Of a stretch of 64,000 nucleotides of DNA, positions 57,019-64,000 are shown one piece after another. Below the pieces are notes generated by a model. It was not told the origin of the DNA. It was given only the letters and a program-made list of their open reading frames with translations, and made no database searches. Position 1 is the stretch's first letter; each line of letters begins with the position of its first letter. Source of the DNA: Ensifer canadensis (lineage in GTDB: Bacteria; Pseudomonadota; Alphaproteobacteria; Rhizobiales; Rhizobiaceae); the NCBI RefSeq assembly GCF_017488845.2, contig NZ_CP083374.1, positions 343,501 through 407,500 on the forward strand, given 5' to 3'. Both the position numbers and the translations under genes were made by a program.

Positions 57019-57899
57019 GCGCGCCTCCTGAGGTGTGGATCAAGCAGGTCGCGCATGGCGTCCCCCAGAAGATTGAACCCGAGGCTGACGACGAAGATCG
57101 CAAAGCCGGGCATTGTCGCCACCCACCACTGGTCGAAGATGAACTTGCGACCGGTCGAGATCATCGCGCCCCATTCCGGTAGCGGCGGCTGCGCGCCAAG
57201 ACCGATGAAGCCGAGCCCCGCCGCCGTCAGGATGATGCCGGCCATGTCCAGAGTCATGCGTACGATGACCGACGAAAGGCACATGGGAATGACGTGGCAG
57301 AAGACGATGCGGAATTCGGACCCTCCGGCAAGCCGCACGGCATTGACATAATCACTGTCGCGCACGACGAGCGCTTCCGCCCGCGCCAGCCGCGCATAGG
57401 GCGGCCAGGCGGTGAGCGTGATCGCGAGCGCCGCATTGACGATGCCGGGGCCGAGCGCGGCGACGAAGGCGAGCGCCAACAGCAGCTTGGGAACCGCCAG
57501 GAACACATCGGTTATGCGCATGAAGACCGCATCGACCCAGCCGCCGGACGTTCCCGCCACCGCGCCGATGACGAGGCCGACGACCAGCCCGACGATCAGA
57601 AGGGTCAGGCGCGCACCAAAAAGGACGCGGGAGAAGATGTCGCGCCCCAGCTCGTCCGTGCCGAGCCAGTTCTCGCCGCTTGGCGGCGAGAGACGCCGCA
57701 CGAGATCGGGCAGGTAGGGATCGTGCGAGGCGAGGAGCGGAGCGAAGACGGCGCTCAGCACCAGCACACCGAGGATGGCGAGGCCGAGCATGCCGAGCGG
57801 ATTGCCCGCAAAGCGACGGGCGAACTGCCAGAATTCGCCGACGCGGGCCCGCCGCAGTTGGCGCCGGCTGTCGGCAAGGGCGAGGTTCGTTGCGGTCAT
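57015..57899 (-). CDS. Oligopeptide-type ABC permease (DppC type)
   Basis: The 294-residue protein has a cytoplasmic N-terminus, six helices and the loop EALVVRDSDYVNAVRLAGGS, the DppC hallmark. AGGAGG precedes the ATG. Confidence 0.93.
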   Translation of the reverse strand: MTATNLALADSRRQLRRARVGEFWQFARRFAGNPLGMLGLAILGVLVLSAVFAPLLASHDPYLPDLVRRLSPPSGENWLGTDELGRDIFSRVLFGARLTLLIVGLVVGLVIGAVAGTSGGWVDAVFMRITDVFLAVPKLLLALAFVAALGPGIVNAALAITLTAWPPYARLARAEALVVRDSDYVNAVRLAGGSEFRIVFCHVIPMCLSSVIVRMTLDMAGIILTAAGLGFIGLGAQPPLPEWGAMISTGRKFIFDQWWVATMPGFAIFVVSLGFNLLGDAMRDLLDPHLRRRA

Positions 57900-57908
57900 G
57901 GTGGCCTC

Positions 57909-58958
57909 CTACCGGCGACGAAGGTTGGAGCGCGGATCGAGCATCTGGTACAGCACGTCCGAGATCATGTTGAGCAGGATGAAGACGGTGCCGACAAGCA
58001 CCGTGCCGCCGAGAACGGCGTTGACATCAGCCCGGAAGAGCGACGAGGCGATGTAGTTGCCGATGCCCGGCCAGGCGAAGACCGTCTCGACGAGCACCGA
58101 ACCCTCGAGAAGGCCGCCATAGGAGAGCGCGATGACCGTCACGAGCGGGATCGCGGCATTGCGCAGCGCATGGAGCATGACGGTCCGATACTCCGTCGCC
58201 CCCTTGAGACGGGCCGTCAGCACATATTCCCGCGATAACTGGTCGAGCATCATGGAACGCGTCATGCGCGAGATATAAGCGAGGCTGTAATAGCCGAGCA
58301 GCACGGCCGGCAGCACGATATGGCTCCACGCATTGGCGAAGACCTCCCATTCGCCGGCAATCAGCGAGTCGATCAGCAACGAGCCCGTAACCGGCTTGAC
58401 GATCCCCTGGAAGAAGATGTCGATCTGCCCTGGTCCCGACACCCAGTCGAGCCTGGAATAGAAGACGAAGAGGCCGACCAGCCCGAGCCAGAAGATCGGC
58501 ACGGAATAGCCGATAAGGCCGACGAAGCGTATGAGATAGTCCGGCCATCGGTCATGCCAGTAGGCGGCGGCGACCCCCACGGGTACGCCGACCAGCGTGC
58601 CGATCAGCAAACCGAGCGTCGCCAGCTCCAGCGTTGCCGGGAAGAAGCCGGCAAGGTCAGACAGCACGGGCCGATTGGTGACGAACGACGTACCGAAATC
58701 GCCTTGCGCGAGCTTGCTGGCATAGACAAGGAATTGCTGCCAGAGGGGCTTGTCCAGCCCCATTTCGAGGAAGACGCGCTGGTAGACTTCCTCGCTCGCC
58801 TTCTGGCCGACCACCGAGAGGACCGGATCGATCGGCACCATGCGGCCGATGCAGAAGGTGAGCGCCACGAGGCCGAGCAGGGTGATGCCCACGGTCACGA
58901 ACAGGAAGAGTATCCGGCCGGTGAAGCCGAGAACCCGGTTGAAGAGAACTGCCGGCAC
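57909..58958 (-). CDS. Oligopeptide-type ABC permease (DppB type), GTG start
   Basis: The 349-residue protein has six helices and the DppB loop DQLSREYVLTARLKGATEYR, then PLVTVIALSYGGLLEGSVLVE. The GTG at 58958 is six bases after GGAG. The long first periplasmic loop is normal for DppB. Confidence 0.92.
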   Translation of the reverse strand: MPAVLFNRVLGFTGRILFLFVTVGITLLGLVALTFCIGRMVPIDPVLSVVGQKASEEVYQRVFLEMGLDKPLWQQFLVYASKLAQGDFGTSFVTNRPVLSDLAGFFPATLELATLGLLIGTLVGVPVGVAAAYWHDRWPDYLIRFVGLIGYSVPIFWLGLVGLFVFYSRLDWVSGPGQIDIFFQGIVKPVTGSLLIDSLIAGEWEVFANAWSHIVLPAVLLGYYSLAYISRMTRSMMLDQLSREYVLTARLKGATEYRTVMLHALRNAAIPLVTVIALSYGGLLEGSVLVETVFAWPGIGNYIASSLFRADVNAVLGGTVLVGTVFILLNMISDVLYQMLDPRSNLRRR

Positions 58959-59045
58959 GACCCACTCCGGTTTGATTGTTTGCGATCGACGCTCGGCCGC
59001 GAACCGGGACCGAATCCCATTCGCGGCCGAGTCCTGTTCGGACGT

Positions 59046-60632
59046 TTACTTGCTCACGTTCCAGTAGCGGTCGTCGGAAAAGGTCTGCCCCAGGACGAGG
59101 CCCTTGACCGAGCTGCGCACCCCGACCTTGCGGACTTGCTGGAACATGTAGAGGAAGGGCGAAGTGTCGGTATGGGCCTTCTGCATGACCTGATACATGG
59201 CCTGCCGCTTCTCCGTATCCTGCTCGCGAACAGCCGCCATCGCATCTTGCGACAGTTTTCCGGCATCCCAGCCGAAACGGTCGGCGAGACCGGTGGAGCC
59301 ATCCGGCGCGTCCTTCTTGTTGACGGCGAAAGCCTTGGCGTTGGAATGCGGGTCGGGATAGTCAGGTCCCCATAGGCCGAACCAGATGTCGAGGCTTGCC
59401 GAGCGGTAGCGCTCCAGCCATTGCTGGCCATCGACCACCTCCAGATTGAGCTTGACGCCGGCCTGCGCCATGGTCGCCTGGATGGCCTGTGCGAAGTCCG
59501 TGTAGGGCGGCGTGTTCCAGACGACGGAATCCAGCGTGAACTCGCCGGAAACGCCGGCCTCGCCGAGCAGCTTCTTGGCCTTCTCGATGTCCGGCTTGTA
59601 GGGGTTGTAGTCGATCGCACCGAGGAATCCCTTCGGCACCAGCGTCTGGTGCACCTCCATCGTGCCGCGTGAGATCGTGTCGACGATACCCTGATAGTCG
59701 ACGAGATACTTCAGTGCCTCGACGACCTTGGGTTTGGCCAGATACTCGTTCCGCACATTCAGGCCCATGTAGTAGATCGTGCCCGAACGGCCGTCGACGA
59801 AGCCGACATCCGCATTGTCCTCCAGCGCGCCGAAATCATCGGGGCCGAGCTTGTTGGCGATGTCGATGTCACCCTTTTCGAGCAGCAGGCGCTGGGCCGC
59901 GCTTTCCGGAATGTGCTGGAGGAAGATGCGCTCCAGCCCACCGGTTTCGCCGGCATAGTTCGGGTTGCGGGTCAGTAGGATCGATTGCTTCGGCTCCCAG
60001 CGCGTCAGCACATAGGGGCCAGAGCCGGCGGAATTTTCGGCCTTCAGCCATGCATTGCCGAAGTCGCCGCTGACCTCGTGCTCCTGCACAAGCTTGGAAT
60101 CGACGATGCCGCCCACATAGGAAGACAGGCAGTAGTAGAGGAACGAGGGTGCATAGGTGTCGCCGATCTCGATGACCAGCGTCATGTCGTCGGTCGCCTT
60201 GATGCGTTCGTTGGCGTTTTCCGGCGTGAAGCCGAACTGGGTAAGGATGAAAGCTGAGCGCGACTTCATCTGGACCACGCGGCGCAGCGAATATTCCGCA
60301 TCCTTCGCCGTCACCGGATTGCCGGAGGCGAACTTCAGCCCCGGGCGCATCTTGAACGTATAGGTCTTGCCGTCGGGCGAGGCCGTCCACGTTTCGGCGA
60401 GCACGCCGATGATCTTGCTGGAATCGTCGGGCGCGACGCTCACCAGCGGCTGATAAATCTGGTTCGCGGCGAGAACGCCGCCGAGTTCCGATACTTCACC
60501 AGGATCGAGCGTGATGATGTCGTCGATGGTGTCGGCCACGACGAGCGTGTTCTTCGGCGTTTCGGCCAGCGCATGAGTCGTCGCCAGCGCCAGCGCCACC
60601 ATCGCTCCGCTTACCAGTCTTTGTACGCGCAT
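59046..60632 (-). CDS. ABC transporter substrate-binding protein, family 5
   Basis: The 528-residue protein starts at 60632 behind GGAGG and has a signal peptide cut near ALA-E (about residue 23). TPKNTLVVADTIDDIITLDP and the later LLTRNPNYAGE fit the peptide/nickel/opine binding family. The ligand may be a peptide, opine or other amine; the family does not tell. It is the first gene of its operon, controlled by an ACTTTAG-N5-CTAAAGT operator. Confidence 0.92.
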   Translation of the reverse strand: MRVQRLVSGAMVALALATTHALAETPKNTLVVADTIDDIITLDPGEVSELGGVLAANQIYQPLVSVAPDDSSKIIGVLAETWTASPDGKTYTFKMRPGLKFASGNPVTAKDAEYSLRRVVQMKSRSAFILTQFGFTPENANERIKATDDMTLVIEIGDTYAPSFLYYCLSSYVGGIVDSKLVQEHEVSGDFGNAWLKAENSAGSGPYVLTRWEPKQSILLTRNPNYAGETGGLERIFLQHIPESAAQRLLLEKGDIDIANKLGPDDFGALEDNADVGFVDGRSGTIYYMGLNVRNEYLAKPKVVEALKYLVDYQGIVDTISRGTMEVHQTLVPKGFLGAIDYNPYKPDIEKAKKLLGEAGVSGEFTLDSVVWNTPPYTDFAQAIQATMAQAGVKLNLEVVDGQQWLERYRSASLDIWFGLWGPDYPDPHSNAKAFAVNKKDAPDGSTGLADRFGWDAGKLSQDAMAAVREQDTEKRQAMYQVMQKAHTDTSPFLYMFQQVRKVGVRSSVKGLVLGQTFSDDRYWNVSK

Positions 60633-60819
60633 GTTTCCTCCTTCAGCCGGCCAGGATTTCACCTGGTGCCGTCTGCTCCCGTGTTATTGTTCTGGAATTG
60701 CATTCCCGCGCAGCTGCACGGGCCTTGATCGTCCCACCTTGCGGGCTGGCCCTGTCACGAGGCATGAACCGGCAAGGCGGCGTTCACCGGATCGGGCGAC
60801 CTCCACCTCCCGCTCCGGT

Positions 60820-60838
60820 ACTTTAGTCACGCTAAAGT
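60820..60838. promoter_or_regulatory. Operator ACTTTAG-N5-CTAAAGT, copy 1
   Basis: A perfect dyad with 7-bp arms, 188 bp before the binding-protein gene. The arms recur exactly at 61673-61691. Confidence 0.82.
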
Positions 60839-60903
60839 TTATGATGGTCGGTTGTCAATCGCCTTCGTGAGAATTTCGTCTGAAACAATCTCGAAACGAC
60901 CAC

Positions 60904-60979
60904 CTACAGCGCCGCGCGTCTTATTAGAGGCGCAAAGGTCGCTGTAGCACTTTGAATTGCCGCATGTTTTTAAATCGAA
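60904..60979 (-). repeat. Dispersed palindromic intergenic repeat, copy 2
   Basis: Read on the minus strand this has the same order as copy 1: TTCGATTTAA, CATGCGGCAATTCAAAGTG, CTACAGCG, an imperfect inner palindrome (two mismatches) and CGCTGTAG. It lies downstream of the XRE regulator, the same relation copy 1 has to kduD. Confidence 0.8.
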
Positions 60980-61011
60980 CAGGATTTCAGGAAACATGCA
61001 GTAAGGGCCAG

Positions 61012-61638
61012 TCACCGCTCCGGTATGATCCGCGTCGTTCCGACCCATAGTTCCCTCGCCTCGCCGGGACCGACATTGCAGGCGCGATGCGGCAGCGAGG
61101 CGGGAAAGTGCAGCGTGTCCCCCGCCGTCAGTCGGTATTGCCTGTCACCGATCTCGTAGAGCATCTCGCCCTCGATCAGATACAGGAAATCCTCACCTTC
61201 GTGACGCGTCAACTCGGAGACATAGCCGGGTGGCATGTGCGTGATGCAGCTGTTGAGCCGAGCATCGGGAAAGCCGCGCTGCAACAGTTGATATACCCGC
61301 TCCTCCGCCTCGATGCTGTAACCGTGCCGTTCGCTGGCATGCGAGACCATGGAATAGGTGGGATGTGGTACCTGCTGCAGAAAGGCCTCCACGCTGGCGC
61401 CGAGGGCAGAGGCAAGGTTGTAGAGCGAAATCAGCGACGGCGTCGAAAGACCGCGCTCGATCTGGCTGATGAAGCCCTCGCTGAGCCCAACCTCAAACGC
61501 GACCTGTCGCATCGTCTTGCCGATCTCCTTGCGCCTTTGCCGAAGCGCGCGGCCAAGTGAAACGGCGGGCGGAAATTGTGGAGAAATGAGGAACTGCCCG
61601 TCGCCCTTCTGCCGCGTCACCCGTTCGTCGAAGCTCAT
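61012..61638 (-). CDS. XRE-family regulator with cupin domain
   Basis: The 208-residue protein has an N-terminal XRE HTH (MRQVAFEVGLSEGFISQIER at about 43-62) and a C-terminal cupin (HEGEDFLYLIEGEMLYEIG, then LHFPASLPHRA). Such proteins often sense amino-acid-derived, polyamine or sugar ligands. The ATG at 61638 gives a normal N-terminus; a start at 61740 would add 34 odd residues and cross the operator. One operator lies at its own promoter and another before the adjacent peptide-type operon. Confidence 0.9.
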   Translation of the reverse strand: MSFDERVTRQKGDGQFLISPQFPPAVSLGRALRQRRKEIGKTMRQVAFEVGLSEGFISQIERGLSTPSLISLYNLASALGASVEAFLQQVPHPTYSMVSHASERHGYSIEAEERVYQLLQRGFPDARLNSCITHMPPGYVSELTRHEGEDFLYLIEGEMLYEIGDRQYRLTAGDTLHFPASLPHRACNVGPGEARELWVGTTRIIPER

Positions 61639-61672
61639 ATCGTCTTTCCGCTTTTTCCTGATTTGAGGAAAA

Positions 61673-61691
61673 ACTTTAGCTTCACTAAAGT
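61673..61691. promoter_or_regulatory. Operator ACTTTAG-N5-CTAAAGT, copy 2
   Basis: The same dyad as at 60820-60838 lies 35 bp before the XRE gene, suggesting autoregulation. It is also upstream of the divergent second peptide-type operon. Confidence 0.82.
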
Positions 61692-62022
61692 CACCTGCGC
61701 AAGCCAAAACGACATGTGGCCGCATTCGACAATCATTCACGCGGGATTTCGCGCAGGTTTCATGCCAACAAGACAGGCGCCTGGGCTAACAGCCGATCAC
61801 TCCCCGCGACCCATGCGCGCGCGCCGTAACAGCCTTTGCTCAGCGGCTTTGGGCGGTGGAACGGTCCCAACACTCGCTCTCGTTCAGTCTACTGAATGCC
61901 TGTTCATCGCAAGATTTGATATTTTTTTATCGTTCATATTGACCAATGTTGGATTACTAACATACTCTCACCCGAACAAGCCCGACTACCACCAAAAACA
62001 ATCGACGCTGGGAGGCGCGGAA
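61692..62022. other. Divergent promoter region of the second peptide-type operon
   Basis: About 330 bp with an AT-rich stretch (61910-61965) that is unlike the rest of the window and contains the promoter candidate. Confidence 0.55.
61939..61967 (+). promoter_or_regulatory. Sigma-70-type promoter candidate of the second peptide-type operon
   Basis: TTGACC at 61939 and ATACTC at 61962 are 17 bp apart, 56 bp before the binding-protein ATG. The -10 match is weak. Confidence 0.35.
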
Positions 62023-63552
62023 ATGGGAACAGCAACAAGACTACCGCTCGTTGCGGCAACTTTATATCTAGGCGCTTCGGTCTTGGCCGTTCATCCGGCG
62101 TCGGCTTCCGAACTCATCAGGATCGTATCCCCGTACAAGACCACGACGCTCGACCCGTTGCGCTCTGCCGCGGCGGGCAACATCGAGACATACGGCCAAC
62201 TCTATGCGCGCCTTGTGCAGCGCAACACCGCAAACGGCGAACTTGAAGCAGGACTGGCTGAAAGCTGGGATATTTCGGAGGATGGCCGCACTTATACATT
62301 TCGCTTGCGGGACGCAAAGTTCTCGAATGGCACAACCATCACGGCCGATGACGTCGTGTTCAGTCTGTCGCGCATCCACGATGACAAGCAGTCAGCCTAT
62401 CCCGCCCCGCTCGGTGCAGTGGTGACCATCACGGCATCTGACCCCAAGACGGTGGTGATTAGACTGAAGTCTGCGTTCGCACCATTCCTGGGCAATCTCG
62501 AAATTTGGAACATGGGGATTGTTTCCAAGGCTGACGTCGAGGCTCAGGGCGCGGAGAAGGCTTTCAGCAGCGCGCCAGTGACATCGGGCCCGTACGCCGT
62601 CAAGGAATGGAAGCCGAATGATAAGCTCGTGCTGCAACCCAATGAGCACTATTGGCGCAGCGGCTATCCAAAATCGGACGCGATCGTCGAACTGAAAGAA
62701 GTTGCCTCTCCTGAGACGCGAGCGGCGATGTTGAAGGCCGGCGAGGCTGAAGTGGTGCGCGCAGTACCGTGGGCGCAGATTGATGACCTGAAGGCAACGG
62801 ACAGCATTGATATGCGGCTCGAACCTTCGACCACGATCTATATGACGTTGATGAACCACAAGCGCGAGCCGTTTTCAAACATGAAGGCAAGGCAGGCCGC
62901 AGCCTATGCGATTGACAACAAAGCAATGGCAAAAGCGATCACGCGGGGTTACGCAGAACCCGCCAACACGACCCTGCCAGGCAGTATCGATTTCCACGAC
63001 AAGGACAACCCTGGCATCCCCTTTGATTCTGCGAAGGCAAAGCAGTTACTGATTGAGTCTGGAATGTCCGGACACGAGGTGAAGATCCTCGCCACATCGG
63101 GCGCGACCGAGCAGCAGATGGCGTTGCTGTTGCAGGCACAGTGGCAGGCCATCGGACTGAAGCCAGTCATTGTAAACGTTGACTCCGGCGCTTGGTGGGA
63201 TGCAACCGCCAAGGGCGACTACGATGCGGCGGCAAACTGGTGGTATAACGAGACGCCCGATCCCGATCTGGCTGTTCGCTGGGCAGTCTGCGGCACTTGC
63301 GGCTCCAACTCCTACAACACCTTCTACGCCAACCCGAAGGTCGACGAGTTGGTTGCGCAGGGCACCATGGAGACCGATCTCCAGAAGCGAGCGGAGATCT
63401 ATAAGGAGATCCAGAGGATCACGACCGAAGAGGTGTCTCAGATTCCTCTGTTCTATGCGCCGAACGCGGTCGCCTACTCGAAGAACCTCGAAGGCATCAA
63501 GCTTACCCCCTCCCTCCAGTGGACCCTCGAAGATACGACGGTCGCCAAGTAG
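62023..63552 (+). CDS. ABC transporter substrate-binding protein, family 5
   Basis: The 509-residue protein starts at 62023 (MGTATRLPLVAA) behind GGGAGG and has a signal peptide cut near ASA-SE (about residue 29). SPYKTTTLDPLRSAA and DGRTYTFRLRDAKFSNGT are hallmarks of peptide/nickel-type binding proteins. The open frame extends upstream to 61576, but that part crosses the XRE promoter and is rejected. It differs clearly from the binding protein at 59046, so this is a second system. The ligand is unknown. Confidence 0.92.
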   Translation: MGTATRLPLVAATLYLGASVLAVHPASASELIRIVSPYKTTTLDPLRSAAAGNIETYGQLYARLVQRNTANGELEAGLAESWDISEDGRTYTFRLRDAKFSNGTTITADDVVFSLSRIHDDKQSAYPAPLGAVVTITASDPKTVVIRLKSAFAPFLGNLEIWNMGIVSKADVEAQGAEKAFSSAPVTSGPYAVKEWKPNDKLVLQPNEHYWRSGYPKSDAIVELKEVASPETRAAMLKAGEAEVVRAVPWAQIDDLKATDSIDMRLEPSTTIYMTLMNHKREPFSNMKARQAAAYAIDNKAMAKAITRGYAEPANTTLPGSIDFHDKDNPGIPFDSAKAKQLLIESGMSGHEVKILATSGATEQQMALLLQAQWQAIGLKPVIVNVDSGAWWDATAKGDYDAAANWWYNETPDPDLAVRWAVCGTCGSNSYNTFYANPKVDELVAQGTMETDLQKRAEIYKEIQRITTEEVSQIPLFYAPNAVAYSKNLEGIKLTPSLQWTLEDTTVAK

Positions 63553-63616
63553 ATGAGATCAGGCGGGGCGGCGGCGCTTTGGTGTGCTGCCCTTCCCTCT
63601 CACCGGAGGAACCAGA

Positions 63617-64000
63617 TTGAACTTTCTGTCACTCATATCGCGGCGCATGCTGCAGTTGCTTGCCGTGATGGTCGGGATCAGCATCGTCACCTTCCTGCTG
63701 CTGCACCTCGCGCCCGGCGATCCCGCCCGTCTCCTTGCAGGCGACCGTGCGAGCCCCGAAACGATCGCGGCCATTCGTTCGCACTATGGTTTGGATCAGC
63801 CACTCTGGCGGCAGTACCTGACCTACACCATCAATCTACTTGGAGGTGACATCGGTCAATCATTGCGATTCCAGCGGCCGGTAAGCGAACTCATTTTGCA
63901 GTTCATGTGGCCAACCTTGTTCCTTACGGGTTACGTCGTGACACTGGCCGTTCCGCCAACAATTGCGTTGGCGATCGCCAGCGCCCGCGAACCAGGAGGT
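63617..64000 (+). CDS. Oligopeptide-type ABC permease (DppB type), 3' end outside window
   Basis: A TTG at 63617, seven bases after GGAGG, opens a frame that runs off the window. The 128 visible residues begin NFLSLISRRMLQLLAVM and continue with HLAPGDPARLLAGD, RSHYGLDQPLWRQYL and GDIGQSLRFQRPV, the order found at the N-terminus of DppB/OppB permeases. It lies 64 bp behind the binding-protein gene and is its channel subunit. Confidence 0.88.
   Translation, partial: MNFLSLISRRMLQLLAVMVGISIVTFLLLHLAPGDPARLLAGDRASPETIAAIRSHYGLDQPLWRQYLTYTINLLGGDIGQSLRFQRPVSELILQFMWPTLFLTGYVVTLAVPPTIALAIASAREPGG

Larger units (their letters stand above)
60633..61011. other. Regulatory intergenic region
   Basis: About 380 bp between the XRE gene and the operon it probably regulates. 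It contains an operator (60820-60838) and the second copy of the palindromic repeat (60904-60979). Confidence 0.7.

Noticed and set aside
61576..62022. Upstream extension of the binding-protein frame to 658 residues
   Set aside because: It overlaps the regulator promoter, lacks a ribosome site and hides the signal peptide that begins at 62023.

Overview
The window reads as a piece of an alphaproteobacterial, Rhizobiaceae-type genome (Rhizobium/Sinorhizobium/Agrobacterium relatives), probably an accessory replicon or catabolic region. The reasons are the high GC content, the dense packing of sugar and peptide ABC importers each with its own LacI, GntR, AraC or XRE regulator, rhizobial families such as DUF2778, DUF2291, DUF2264 and PRC-barrel proteins, and ECF-type GGAAC promoters. 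I see no rRNA, tRNA, CRISPR array or complete insertion sequence.

Layout. 1-3302: the 3' part of a DUF2778 (L,D-transpeptidase-like) gene and a membrane class III adenylate cyclase. 3303-3806: a gene-poor gap with a palindromic repeat that recurs at 60.9 kb. 3807-17101: a divergent catabolic locus, with kduD, kduI, a DUF2264 protein, two tandem solute-binding proteins, one ATPase and two permeases leftward, and a GH88 unsaturated uronyl hydrolase, a LacI regulator and a sulfatase rightward. Together they could import and process sulfated oligosaccharides ending in unsaturated uronates and pass the product to 2-keto-3-deoxygluconate. 17401-28961: a D-apiose/D-apionate pathway (oiaK, RuBisCO-like oiaX, apnL, apsD, apnO) with its RbsABC-type importer and a NanR-like GntR regulator. 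29595-37187: a second RbsABC-type importer with two permeases, two TIM-barrel sugar epimerases and an AraC regulator.

37188-39673: an island of very small genes (DUF2934-like, two short acidic proteins, a one-helix membrane protein, a PRC-barrel protein) with three GGAAC-N18/19-TT sites that resemble general-stress (EcfG/RpoE2) promoters. 40116-41582: a SulP anion transporter. 41741-45423: an aldo-keto reductase fused out of frame to a decapitated flavodoxin, an intact Tat-type aldo-keto reductase, and a divergent LysR regulator. 45715-54243: a dihydroxyacetone kinase (DhaK-DhaL) operon with a two-ATPase importer resembling the rhizobial glycerol system, and a divergent LacI regulator whose promoter region carries two perfect 18-bp palindromes. 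54244-55376: a Fic-like remnant and two small hypothetical genes. 55418-64000: an oligopeptide-type ABC operon, an XRE-cupin regulator with two copies of one 19-bp operator, and the start of a second oligopeptide-type ABC operon that leaves the window.

The recurring plan is importer plus dedicated enzymes plus a divergent regulator. The enzymes and the SulP carrier point to plant- or algal-wall sugars, sulfated uronates, apiose, polyols or trioses, and peptides or similar solutes, as expected of a rhizosphere bacterium.
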